Source: CALWZE01 sp964645785 (GTDB lineage Bacteria; Bacillota; Clostridia; Oscillospirales; Ruminococcaceae). Taken from it: a DNA stretch of 44,071 nucleotides. Under the pieces are notes generated by a model. The model ran no database searches and was not told the DNA's origin. It saw nothing but the letters and a program-made list of their open reading frames with translations. Position 1 is the first letter of the stretch; every line of letters begins with the position of its first letter. Shown in pieces: positions 30,909-39,030 of the stretch. Position numbers and translations under genes: made by a program. The DNA is taken from NCBI GenBank assembly GCA_964645785.1, contig CAZYAV010000022.1, positions 1 through 44,071 on the forward strand, written 5' to 3'.

Positions 30909-32318
30909 TCACTCTTTGATGGTCACGTTGCCGGCCTTGATAATCGCATTGACCGTGTCATCCGCAAGGTCGCAGAAACGGATATGCTCGCGGCCGCGCA
31001 GATAGGTCTCCATCACCGTGCCGAACGGCTCCCACCAACGCTTGTCCAGGATTTTCATGCCGGAATAAACGGCCGGGATATTCGCGACCTGCGCGGCGTT
31101 GCAGTCGACGTCGAGGCCGCACATCGCGACAAGGGACACCAGGCGGTCATAGTCGTTCTCGCAGAAATAGAGCGCGATGACCTCAATTGCCGCGTTCGGA
31201 TACGCGTGAATCCAGCAATATTCCTTAAACTTCTGGTCGCAGTCGAGCCACGCGTCACGCCAGTTGCCGTATTTCTCGCAGGCTTTCCACGCGTACTCGA
31301 CCACCGCACGATACTCGGAATCATCGGGAACCATGTCGATCGCCATCCGGCAGATTTTTCTCAGGTCGCTCTCCACAAAGCCGAGCGAGACCATCATCGC
31401 GTTGAATACCTCGCCGATGATGCCGTTGTTCGCGTGCGAGACGGTGCCGTCGCGCCACGCAAGCTCCGCCGCCAGCTCGGGGTTGCCGGGCGCGACCATG
31501 CCGCAGACGCCGCCGCGCATCTGCGCGCCGATAAACTCGCAATAGGGGTTGTTGTACTTGCCGGTCTCGGGCGGATAGATGCCGTCCTTGATGTTCTTGA
31601 GCGCGATGACCTCCGCCGTGAACGCACTCGGGATGCGCGCCGCCCACATTTCGGCGATGTCGCCCGCCTTGACATCGTTCCCGGCCTTGGCAAATTCCTC
31701 AAGGAACACGAGCTCAAAGGTCAGGTCGTCGTTATACTGCTCGGGCATCTTGATATAGCGGTCGACCCAGCCGAACGCCTTCTCGATGTTGAACAGATGG
31801 TAGCCCTCAAGCGGGGTGCCGACGGCGCCGGCGCAAATCTGAGCCATCCACCCGGCATAAATGCGGTCATACAGCTCCTCGCGGGAGATTTCCAGCTTGG
31901 GGTACTTTGCAAACTTGACCTTCTGCTTGTACTGCTCGAACGAGTTGTACTCGGTATATTTCCAGTGCGGATGATCCGGAAGCTTCGGCGCGTTGTTGAT
32001 TGCGTGGAACAGCCGGCAGGTGATGCGGTACAGCCCGATCTCATTGTTCCGCTTCAGCTCAACAAGCCCCTGCTCCAACAGCTCCTCCGCCTCGGTCACG
32101 TCATAGCCGAGGTTACCCTTGTCCTGCACCGCATACGCGAGGTTGAACAGGTTGGTGCGCGCCTCCTCGTGCAGGCAGTGCCACAGCGCCTTCATGTCCG
32201 CAAGGTCGCGTTTCCCCTTTTCGATGTTCGCGTCAAACGGCGTGATCTGCGCGCGCTCCGAAAACGGCACCATCGTTTCAACGATTTCACGGGTGTACTC
32301 CCATGCTTTCTTAGCCAT
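30909..32318 (-). CDS. DraG/ADP-ribosylglycohydrolase-family protein with N-terminal extension (paralogue 1)
   Basis: A 469-residue protein. Residues 149-469 carry the all-helical ADP-ribosylglycohydrolase fold: YDRIYAGWMAQICAGAVGTPLEGY, NDD (Asp197/Asp198), MRGGVCGMVAPGNPELAAELAWRDGTVSHANNG and GLDVDCNAAQ (Asp403/Asp405, Cys where DraG often has Thr). The acidic residues that hold two Mg or Mn ions therefore look preserved. About 148 extra residues at the N-terminus are not in classic DraG. The fold removes ADP-ribose from proteins or other ribosyl bonds. It ends the operon of a BMP-type nucleoside importer, so a nucleosidase-like role is a reasonable guess. GGAGTGGAG precedes the ATG. Confidence 0.88.
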   Translation of the reverse strand: MAKKAWEYTREIVETMVPFSERAQITPFDANIEKGKRDLADMKALWHCLHEEARTNLFNLAYAVQDKGNLGYDVTEAEELLEQGLVELKRNNEIGLYRITCRLFHAINNAPKLPDHPHWKYTEYNSFEQYKQKVKFAKYPKLEISREELYDRIYAGWMAQICAGAVGTPLEGYHLFNIEKAFGWVDRYIKMPEQYNDDLTFELVFLEEFAKAGNDVKAGDIAEMWAARIPSAFTAEVIALKNIKDGIYPPETGKYNNPYCEFIGAQMRGGVCGMVAPGNPELAAELAWRDGTVSHANNGIIGEVFNAMMVSLGFVESDLRKICRMAIDMVPDDSEYRAVVEYAWKACEKYGNWRDAWLDCDQKFKEYCWIHAYPNAAIEVIALYFCENDYDRLVSLVAMCGLDVDCNAAQVANIPAVYSGMKILDKRWWEPFGTVMETYLRGREHIRFCDLADDTVNAIIKAGNVTIKE

Positions 32319-32360
32319 ATGACTCCACTCCTTTGCTTTTTCTTAAACCTAAATCCGGTC

Positions 32361-32395
32361 TGCACCGGCTCGTGACAGCGACCCGAGCCGGTGCA
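32361..32395 (-). other. Intercistronic hairpin between permease and DraG-like gene
   Basis: A twelve-base perfect stem TGCACCGGCTCG/CGAGCCGGTGCA with an eleven-base loop in the 116-base gap. No T-run follows, so it may be a processing or stability element rather than a full terminator. Confidence 0.65.
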
Positions 32396-32434
32396 TTGTC
32401 CCCGGATAAATCAAATGCCGTAAAGCCCGGGCGC

Positions 32435-33400
32435 TTACTTTTCGCCCGCCAGCTTCTTGTTTTCCTCAATCGCCGCCTTGCGCAGCCGCTTCGCCTTGTT
32501 TTTTGTCATAAGCGCATAAATTACAAGGCCAAGGATAACGACGATGTAGGGGAAGGACTGAATAATCTCTTTGGAAAGGCTGACCGCGCCCTGCAGGTTG
32601 ATGGAAATCGCGCTGGAAAAGCCGAACAGCAGCGAGCTGAGCATTGCGCCGACGGGCTCGCCGCGCCCCATCGCCTCCGCCGCAAGGCCGATAAAGCCGC
32701 GGCCGGCCGCCATGTTTTTGGTGAAGCCCTGCATATAGCTCATCGACATGAACGCGCCGCCAAGCCCCGCAAACAGCCCCGAAAGACCGAGCGCAAGGTA
32801 GCTGATACCGTTCACGCTGACGCCGACCGAGTCCGCCGCGTTGCGGTTTTCACCCACAGCGCGGATCCGCAGCCCAAGCGGCGTCTTGTACAGGAGAATC
32901 CACACAATCAGCACGCAGAGGAACGCAAAATAGGTCAGCGCGCTGTGGCCGGAGAGGATTTCCCCGAGAACCGGGATATCCTTAATCAGCGGGATGTCGA
33001 TTCTGGGCACGACCTCGCTGGCGATGCTGACCGACGAGCCGCGGTCACCGGAAGCGAGGTACAGCCAGAAGATGGTGCCGCCGCCGCCCAGCGTGTTGAT
33101 GGCGATACCGGCGAGGATAATGTCGGTTTTCATCTTCAGCGAGAAAAAGCCAATCACGACGCCCAGGATAATGCCGATGAGCATCGCGCAGATCAGGCCA
33201 ACCACCCAGCTGTGGGTCGAGCCGCTGAACACAACGCCCGCGAGCGCAGAAAACAGCATGATGCCCTCAAGCCCGATGTTGGAGACGCCCGCGCGATCCG
33301 CAATCACGGCGGCCAGCGCCACAAACAGGATCGGGGTCGTCATACGAAGCACGGCGTAGCCGAAGCTCGGCGTCGTTATAACACGGAGAATAACATCCAT
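32435..33400 (-). CDS. BMP-type nucleoside ABC transporter permease 2
   Basis: A 321-residue permease of the RbsC/BPD_transp_2 type with about eight to nine membrane segments (TPILFVALAAVIADRAGVSNIGLEGIMLF at the start is the hallmark of the second nucleoside permease, NupQ/YufQ type). The TPLGLRIRAVGENRNAADSVGVSV cytoplasmic loop docks the ATPase. Its ATG overlaps the stop of the preceding permease (TAATG). Together the two permeases make the channel for a nucleoside delivered by the lipoprotein at 36158-37288. Confidence 0.93.
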   Translation of the reverse strand: MDVILRVITTPSFGYAVLRMTTPILFVALAAVIADRAGVSNIGLEGIMLFSALAGVVFSGSTHSWVVGLICAMLIGIILGVVIGFFSLKMKTDIILAGIAINTLGGGGTIFWLYLASGDRGSSVSIASEVVPRIDIPLIKDIPVLGEILSGHSALTYFAFLCVLIVWILLYKTPLGLRIRAVGENRNAADSVGVSVNGISYLALGLSGLFAGLGGAFMSMSYMQGFTKNMAAGRGFIGLAAEAMGRGEPVGAMLSSLLFGFSSAISINLQGAVSLSKEIIQSFPYIVVILGLVIYALMTKNKAKRLRKAAIEENKKLAGEK

Positions 33401-34482
33401 TACGCTTTCCCTCCGTTCAGCGCGGCCTTTTCCTTCTCTTCCTGCATCGCCATGCGGACAATCAGCTTCTGGCGAAGCGGCGCCATAAACTGCTCGGCCG
33501 CGAAGAAGAGGAAGATAACCGCCTTGATAATGTCAAAGATTTCGGGCTGGATGTCCGCGTAAATCTGCATCAGCTCGCAGCCGACCTCGAGGTACGCGAG
33601 GAAGAAGGAAGCGAGCGGCACCTTCCACGGGTTGTTCTTCGCGATGATTGCGATGGTCACGCCCGTCCAGCCGTAGCCGGGCAGCGCGCTCCACTCAAAC
33701 CGCTTGTAGAAGCCCAGCACCTCGATTGCGCCGCCCATTGCGGCAATCGCGCCGGCGATAAGCTGGCTGACGATGATGGTTGAGCCGACGCTGATGCCGG
33801 CATACTGCGCAAACGACCGGTTCGCGCCGATTGTGCGCACGGCATAGCCCCAGCGGGTGCGGTAGATATACAGCCCGCAGATTACAATCATAATCACCGC
33901 GACAAGCAGACCCCAGCTTGTGCGGTACTTGATCGAGGGGATCAGCGCCGTCTCGCTCAGCAGATAGGAGCTGTTGGAGATATAGCCCGGGTCTCGGATA
34001 ATATAGGTGGTGATGTGCAGGCCAAATTGCAGGATGATATAGTTGAGCATCAGCGAGGTGACCAGCACGTTTGCCCCCAGCTTGACGCTCAGCACCGACG
34101 GCACCAGCATCAGCACCATGCCCACCAGCATGGCCGCCAGCACGGCGACGATCGTGTGCACGCCCTTGGGCAGGTCGAGGAAGATGGCGATGCTCGCCGC
34201 CGCAATGCCGCCGGCATAGAACGTGCCCTCACTGGCGAGGTTGAACTGGTTGGAGGCATACATGATGCAGACCGCAAGGCCGGTGAAGATGGTCGGGATC
34301 ATGCGCTCGAAAATATGCCAGATATAGCGGTTGGACGAAAGCGGGGAAATCAGCATGCTCTTGACCGCTTCGCCGGGCATTGAGGATGTCAGAAAGATCA
34401 GGACGATGGCCACCGCCAGCGTCAGCAGAATGGCGGACGCGCTACGGCCGAGATCGAACAGCTTTTCCTGTTTATTGCGCAC
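33400..34482 (-). CDS. BMP-type nucleoside ABC transporter permease 1
   Basis: A 360-residue permease with the first-permease pattern of this family (IPTIFTGLAVCIMYASNQFNLASEGTFYAGGIAAA; YRTRWGYAVRTIGANRSFAQYAGISVG as ATPase-docking loop; FYKRFEWSALPGYGWTGVTIAIIAKNNP). About nine to ten membrane segments. The start is GTG with GGGAGG upstream, and it overlaps the end of the ATPase gene by 11 bases; the next permease overlaps by one base. The order ATPase-permease-permease is standard for NupOPQ-like systems. Confidence 0.93.
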   Translation of the reverse strand: MRNKQEKLFDLGRSASAILLTLAVAIVLIFLTSSMPGEAVKSMLISPLSSNRYIWHIFERMIPTIFTGLAVCIMYASNQFNLASEGTFYAGGIAAASIAIFLDLPKGVHTIVAVLAAMLVGMVLMLVPSVLSVKLGANVLVTSLMLNYIILQFGLHITTYIIRDPGYISNSSYLLSETALIPSIKYRTSWGLLVAVIMIVICGLYIYRTRWGYAVRTIGANRSFAQYAGISVGSTIIVSQLIAGAIAAMGGAIEVLGFYKRFEWSALPGYGWTGVTIAIIAKNNPWKVPLASFFLAYLEVGCELMQIYADIQPEIFDIIKAVIFLFFAAEQFMAPLRQKLIVRMAMQEEKEKAALNGGKA

Positions 34483-36049
34483 GGTGAATCACCCTCCCTA
34501 TTTCCTCCGGCGTCTGCTTGCGCAGGCCGAGCATATATTCGCCCATTTCCAGATCGGTCAGCTTGGAGGTGTCCTCGAAATACGCGACGATCTCTCCGCC
34601 GTACAGAACAATCAGGCTGTCCGAAAGCTCCATAACCTCGTTGAGATCCGCCGAAACCAGCAGAACCGCCGCGCCGCCGCGGGAAAGCTCCACCAGCTTT
34701 TTGCGGATAAACTCGGTTGCGCCGACGTCGATACCGCGCGTTGGCTGGTCGGCGATAATCAGGGACGGGTCGCAGGAGAATTCACGCGCGACAACCACCT
34801 TCTGGATATTGCCGCCCGAGAGCATCCGCACCTGCTGCTTGCCGGATTTGCACAGCACAAGGTAATCCTCAATCAGCTTGTCCGACTCCTCATGAATCGC
34901 CTTCATGTTGAACAGCGGGCCGTTGTTGAACCGCTTTTGGGTGTACCGGTCGGCAATCATGTTTTCCTCGATGCTCTGGTCGCCGGCGATGCCGTACAGC
35001 ATCCGATCCTCCGGAATATGCGATACGCCGAGGTCGCGGATCTCCCGCTCCTTTTTGCCGATGATGCTCTTGCCGTTGACATAGGCCTCGCCCGAATCCG
35101 GCACATGGATGTTGAACAGCATGTCAACCAGCTCGCGCTGGCCGTTGCCCTCCACGCCCGCGACACCGAGAATCTCGCCCCTGCGCACGGTCAGCGAAAC
35201 GCCCTTGAGCATCTGGCGCCCCCACTGGTTGCGGTAACGCAGGTCGCGCACATCCAGCACGGTCTCGCCCGGCTGCGCCTGATCCTTTTCCACGTTGAGC
35301 ACAACGTCGCGCCCAACCATCAGCCGGGAAATGTCCTGCTCCGAGACGTCGTTTGTATTGTAAACGCCCATCGAACGGCCGCCGCGCAGAATGGTCAGGC
35401 GGTCGGTGATGGCCTTGATCTCCTTGAGCTTGTGGGAAATAAAGATGATGGTATATCCCTGGTTTTTCAGGTTGACGAGCTCCTTGAACAGCTCCTCTGT
35501 CTCCTGCGTGGTCAGCACTGCGGTCGGCTCGTCAAGAATCAGAATCTTTGCGCCGCGCACAAGCGCCTTGAGGATCTCAACTTTCTGCTTCATGCCGACG
35601 GGGATATCCATGACCTTGGCGTTCGCGTCAACCGGCAGATTGAACCGCGTCGCATACTCCTCCGTCAGCTTGACCGCCTTTTTGTAGTCGATAAACAGCG
35701 CGCGTTTTTTCGGCTCCATACCGAGAACCATGTTTTCCGCAACGGTCAGGGACGGCACAAGCATGAAATGCTGGTGAACCATGCCGATTCCCTTGGAAAT
35801 CGCGACCTCCGGTGAAGTGATCTCGACCTTTTCGCCCCTGATTTCGATTGTGCCGCTGGACGGCTGCTCCAGCCCAAACAGCATCTTCATCAGCGTGGAT
35901 TTTCCCGCGCCGTTTTCACCCATGAGCGCGTGAATCTCGCCCTCATTGACGAAAAAATCCACATCTTTGCTTGCCGCAATACCGTTTGGGTAGACCTTTG
36001 TAATCCCACGCATTGCCACGATTGGATTTGCAGTGGTCTTTTCGTCCAT
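34472..36049 (-). CDS. BMP-type nucleoside ABC transporter, double ATP-binding protein
   Basis: A 525-residue protein with two ABC domains in one chain, as in RbsA/MglA/YufO. The first (about 8-240) has Walker A GENGAGKST and Walker B ILILDEPTAVL with a divergent signature (PVGMKQKVEI). The second (about 260-510) has the usual degenerate Walker A (GVEGNGQREL) and a good signature LSGGNIQK. ATG at 36049 is preceded by AGGAGGAG. It lies behind the lipoprotein gene and a strong hairpin, so it is likely expressed at a lower level than the binding protein. Confidence 0.94.
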   Translation of the reverse strand: MDEKTTANPIVAMRGITKVYPNGIAASKDVDFFVNEGEIHALMGENGAGKSTLMKMLFGLEQPSSGTIEIRGEKVEITSPEVAISKGIGMVHQHFMLVPSLTVAENMVLGMEPKKRALFIDYKKAVKLTEEYATRFNLPVDANAKVMDIPVGMKQKVEILKALVRGAKILILDEPTAVLTTQETEELFKELVNLKNQGYTIIFISHKLKEIKAITDRLTILRGGRSMGVYNTNDVSEQDISRLMVGRDVVLNVEKDQAQPGETVLDVRDLRYRNQWGRQMLKGVSLTVRRGEILGVAGVEGNGQRELVDMLFNIHVPDSGEAYVNGKSIIGKKEREIRDLGVSHIPEDRMLYGIAGDQSIEENMIADRYTQKRFNNGPLFNMKAIHEESDKLIEDYLVLCKSGKQQVRMLSGGNIQKVVVAREFSCDPSLIIADQPTRGIDVGATEFIRKKLVELSRGGAAVLLVSADLNEVMELSDSLIVLYGGEIVAYFEDTSKLTDLEMGEYMLGLRKQTPEEIGRVIHRAQ

Positions 36050-36077
36050 ACCTTGGCTCCTCCTTAGTTGGTATATT

Positions 36078-36107
36078 GCAAAAGGGGAGCTGGCGCTCCC
36101 CTTTTGC
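36078..36107 (-). terminator. Intercistronic terminator/attenuator after the binding-protein gene
   Basis: A 13-base perfect stem, GCAAAAGGGGAGC (36078-36090) with GCTCCCCTTTTGC (36095-36107), with a four-base loop between the lipoprotein stop and the ATPase gene. The A/T-rich base of the stem is typical of partial terminators that set a high binding-protein to transporter ratio. Confidence 0.8.
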
Positions 36108-36157
36108 AAAGTCAGATTCGCACAATCGCGAACCGGTCTCTACGTCATATGAACGCT

Positions 36158-37288
36158 TCAGCGCGGGGAAACCGAGTTAATCAGACCCTGCGTATCAAAG
36201 CTCTCGTCAAATGCAGAGTCAACCTTGAGCGCACCGCTCTCGATATCCGCCTGCGCCTTCGCGAGCTTGTCGGCAATTTCAGGATCCGAGAAGAAGGTCT
36301 CGTAGTTGCCGGTCGTGACAACGCCCGCTCCGCCCTGGGTAACTTTGCCATAGGGCTGCGCGCCATTCTCCGCGATGTCCTTGATCATATCATACAGGGA
36401 ATCGCCGACAAACTTCAGCGCGGACGTAACTGTAATCTTAGACAACTCCGGACGGGTCTCCTTAAACTGCGCTTCCTGATCCGAGTCAACACCGATGAAG
36501 AAAGCGCCCAGTTCCGCGCAGGCTTCCGCCATACCGTTGCCCGAGTTGCCCGCGATGTTGAAGATGATATCGCAGTTGTACTGGCCGATCATAACGTTGG
36601 ACAGCTCTTTCGCGGTTGCGGGATCATCCCAGCCGGAAGTGCCACCGACATACTGGACGTCGACCTTGATATCCGGATCAACCGCCTGCGCGCCCTCGAT
36701 ATAACCGACGATGAAGTCGTTGATGACAGGGATGTTGCCGCCGCCGATGCAGCCGATGACCTTGTCCTCGTTGATGTTCTCAACATCGGACTGGTTGGTG
36801 AGCCACGCAGCCGCCATACCGACAAGGTAGGTCGAGTTCGGCATCGAATAGAAGATCTGCGCGACGTTCGGCAGGTCAAGCGTATCTACATCGTACAGGA
36901 TGTATTTCTGGTCGGGATAGTTCATCGCGACGGCCTCGACATACTCCGCCATGGTGGTGGAGCCGGCCACAACGATGTCATACTCGCCGCTCGCCGAAAC
37001 CTCTTCCAGCGTGCTCTGATACTTCGGACGGTCGGCGTCGGTCGCGCCCATCTCGATGTATTTGTAGTTGATGATACCCTCATCCTGGAGCTTGGTGAGG
37101 CCGGCGTGTGAAGAGTCGAAGAACGACTTGTCGCCCAGGTTGCCGTTAATCAGGTTGATAACGTTCAGCTTTCCGTCGTCCTCAGGCTGATCTGTCTGGT
37201 TGTCGTCGTTGTTTGCATTGCTGTTGCCGCAGGCCACAAGGCCAAGCGCCATAACGAGAACCAGAAGAATAGCAAGAACTTTTTTCAT
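36158..37288 (-). CDS. BMP-family nucleoside-binding lipoprotein
   Basis: A 376-residue lipoprotein: signal peptide MKKVLAILLVLVMALGLVAC with the lipobox LVAC (acylated Cys20), then an Asn/Asp-rich linker and a BMP (PnrA/Med) periplasmic-binding fold. Segments NGNLGDKSFFDSSHAGLTKLQ, YKYIEMGATDADRPKYQSTLEE, NSTYLVGMAAAW, VIGCIGGGNIPVINDFIVGYIEGA and FNIAGNSGNGMAEACAELGAFFIGVDSDQE are typical and include the purine-stacking and ribose-binding loops. It captures nucleosides for the ABC importer encoded behind it. GGAGGAAAG precedes the ATG. Confidence 0.95.
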   Translation of the reverse strand: MKKVLAILLVLVMALGLVACGNSNANNDDNQTDQPEDDGKLNVINLINGNLGDKSFFDSSHAGLTKLQDEGIINYKYIEMGATDADRPKYQSTLEEVSASGEYDIVVAGSTTMAEYVEAVAMNYPDQKYILYDVDTLDLPNVAQIFYSMPNSTYLVGMAAAWLTNQSDVENINEDKVIGCIGGGNIPVINDFIVGYIEGAQAVDPDIKVDVQYVGGTSGWDDPATAKELSNVMIGQYNCDIIFNIAGNSGNGMAEACAELGAFFIGVDSDQEAQFKETRPELSKITVTSALKFVGDSLYDMIKDIAENGAQPYGKVTQGGAGVVTTGNYETFFSDPEIADKLAKAQADIESGALKVDSAFDESFDTQGLINSVSPR

Positions 37289-37311
37289 GCAACTTTCCTC
37301 CGTTTATTTCT

Positions 37312-37327
37312 GACAGCGCGCGCTGTC
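37312..37327. promoter_or_regulatory. Perfect palindrome in the leader of the BMP gene
   Basis: GACAGCGCGCGCTGTC is a perfect 16-base palindrome about 25 bases before the start codon, near the ribosome site. It may be an operator or a leader stem. Confidence 0.5.
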
Positions 37328-37375
37328 GGTTTTTCGGTTCCGCCCTCACAAGTTCGATGGCTTTGCCTAAGTTTA

Positions 37376-37403
37376 ATTATATCTTTCTTTAAAAATCTGT
37401 CAA
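37376..37403 (-). promoter_or_regulatory. Promoter of the nucleoside-transport operon
   Basis: Minus-strand TTGACA (37403-37398) and TATAAT (37381-37376) are both consensus with a 16-base spacer. TAAACTTAGG follows directly and partly recalls the psuKG repeats. Confidence 0.8.
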
Positions 37404-37517
37404 TATTGCATTGAGAAATCAAAACCAATTCGTTATTTGCACCAACTTCGCGCCGCATTTTTTGTGCACATTTTTAGGGGCGAAAGCGCGGACGGCGCCC
37501 CGCTCCCCCGGTCGTTT

Positions 37518-38912
37518 TCAGCGTTCCCGTGCCTTTTTCAGCGCGTCAAAGGTCAATTCGGCAAGGTGGGTGATGGTGGTGTGCTCAAAGCCGCGGTAAA
37601 CGCTGTCGAATTTATCCGCAAACGGCTGGGTCCAGCTGGGCGCCAGGGCGCCGTAGCCGCCGATTATGCCGTAAATCGTGCCGATCTGCCCCGCGTTGCA
37701 GTCGACGTCCTGCCCGCACATCGCGCAGATGTGCATGCACTCGTCAAAGCTCTGCCGGCCGAACCAGAGCGAGACCACCTCGGCCGCCGCGTTGGGATAG
37801 GCGTGGATCCAGTTATACATTTTGTATTTTTCCTCGCAGAGTCTCCAGGCCGGCTCCCATTCGGTGTTCGCCCGGCAGGCGTCCAGCGCGAACTGCACAA
37901 CCGAGCGGTACTCGCTGTCCGCCGGGATAAGGCCGACCGCCGTCTCGACGATTTTGCGCACGTCGGTTTCCACAAAGCTGAGCGCCACCATCATCGCGTT
38001 GAAGGTCTCGCCCAGCACGCCGTTGCCCACATGAGAGATCACCCCGTCCGTCCAGGCAAGCCGCGCGGCCAGCGCGGGATCCCCGGGCGCAACCATGCCG
38101 CAGATGGCCGCCCGCATCTGTGCGCCGATCCACTCCCGCCACGGGTTGTTGACCTGGCCGGACATCGGCGGAAAGATGCCCCGCTTGAGGTTCTTCATCG
38201 CGGCGTCCTCGGCGCTCCAGGCAAATTCCACCTTGCTAACCCACTCGAGCGCGATATCCTCCGAGGTCACCGCGTACCCCTTTTTGTCAAACGCCTCCAG
38301 AAACGCAAGCTCGAACAGCACGTCGTCGTTGAGGGTGGAGGGCTGGCGCAGATAGCCGCGAATCTCCCCGAAAAACTCGCGCAGCCGGTCGGTGCAGTAC
38401 CCCTCGATCATGCCGCCGACCGCCGCACCCGCAATCTGCGCAAGCCAGCCCGCGTGCAGCTTCTCAAACAGCGCATCGTCCAGCTGCACCGGCACGCTCG
38501 GCGGGAATTTGACCTTTGCGGCATGCTGCTCGAACGAGCCGTACTGGGTATATCTCCAATAGGGATGGTCGGGGATTTTGGGCGCGCGGCCGAGCACCTC
38601 GTAAATTTTCGGCACCATTCTAAGCAGCGCGATATCGTCCCCGTCGTCGTAGGCCTGGAAAAACGCAGGGATAAGCGCCTCGGCCTCCCGCACGTCGTAG
38701 CCCATGTTCCCCATCGCCTGTATGCCGCCCACGAGCACCCGTTCCTGCGCAAGCGAGCCGGGCACGCGGGACTTGCACTTCAGCCGCGCGTCGCAGATAT
38801 CCACCGCGCCGAAGTCCGGCAGCTCCCCCTCCCAGGCCGCCGCGACGTCCTGCTGCACCTCCGGCGTCGTGTTCAGCACCAGCTCTCTTGCGATTTCCCA
38901 CGCGTGTTCCAT
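37518..38912 (-). CDS. DraG/ADP-ribosylglycohydrolase-family protein with N-terminal extension (paralogue 2)
   Basis: A 464-residue paralogue of the gene at 30909-32318. They share the N-terminal extension (PKIPDHPYWRYTQYGSFEQ), the fold start KLHAGWLAQIAGAAVGGMIEGY, NDD (Asp196/Asp197), ICGMVAPGDPALAARLAWTDGVISHVGNG, WIHAYPNAAAEV and GQDVDCNAGQ (Asp402/Asp404). The metal-binding pattern is intact. It lies just upstream of the BMP lipoprotein gene, which has its own promoter, so the two paralogues bracket the importer. ATG at 38912 follows AGGAGGAG; an upstream ATG lacks a site. Substrate is unknown; N-ribosyl hydrolysis is inferred from fold and context. Confidence 0.88.
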   Translation of the reverse strand: MEHAWEIARELVLNTTPEVQQDVAAAWEGELPDFGAVDICDARLKCKSRVPGSLAQERVLVGGIQAMGNMGYDVREAEALIPAFFQAYDDGDDIALLRMVPKIYEVLGRAPKIPDHPYWRYTQYGSFEQHAAKVKFPPSVPVQLDDALFEKLHAGWLAQIAGAAVGGMIEGYCTDRLREFFGEIRGYLRQPSTLNDDVLFELAFLEAFDKKGYAVTSEDIALEWVSKVEFAWSAEDAAMKNLKRGIFPPMSGQVNNPWREWIGAQMRAAICGMVAPGDPALAARLAWTDGVISHVGNGVLGETFNAMMVALSFVETDVRKIVETAVGLIPADSEYRSVVQFALDACRANTEWEPAWRLCEEKYKMYNWIHAYPNAAAEVVSLWFGRQSFDECMHICAMCGQDVDCNAGQIGTIYGIIGGYGALAPSWTQPFADKFDSVYRGFEHTTITHLAELTFDALKKARER

Positions 38913-39030
38913 GCCTGTCTCCTCCTGTTTTTCTGCTTGCATTTTAAGGTGAATCCAATCTGTCTGTCGCCCGGCGGTTTGTCCCGGCCGTCCGGCGGTT
39001 TTTTGGTGAAACGCCCGGCCGCGCCGGGTC

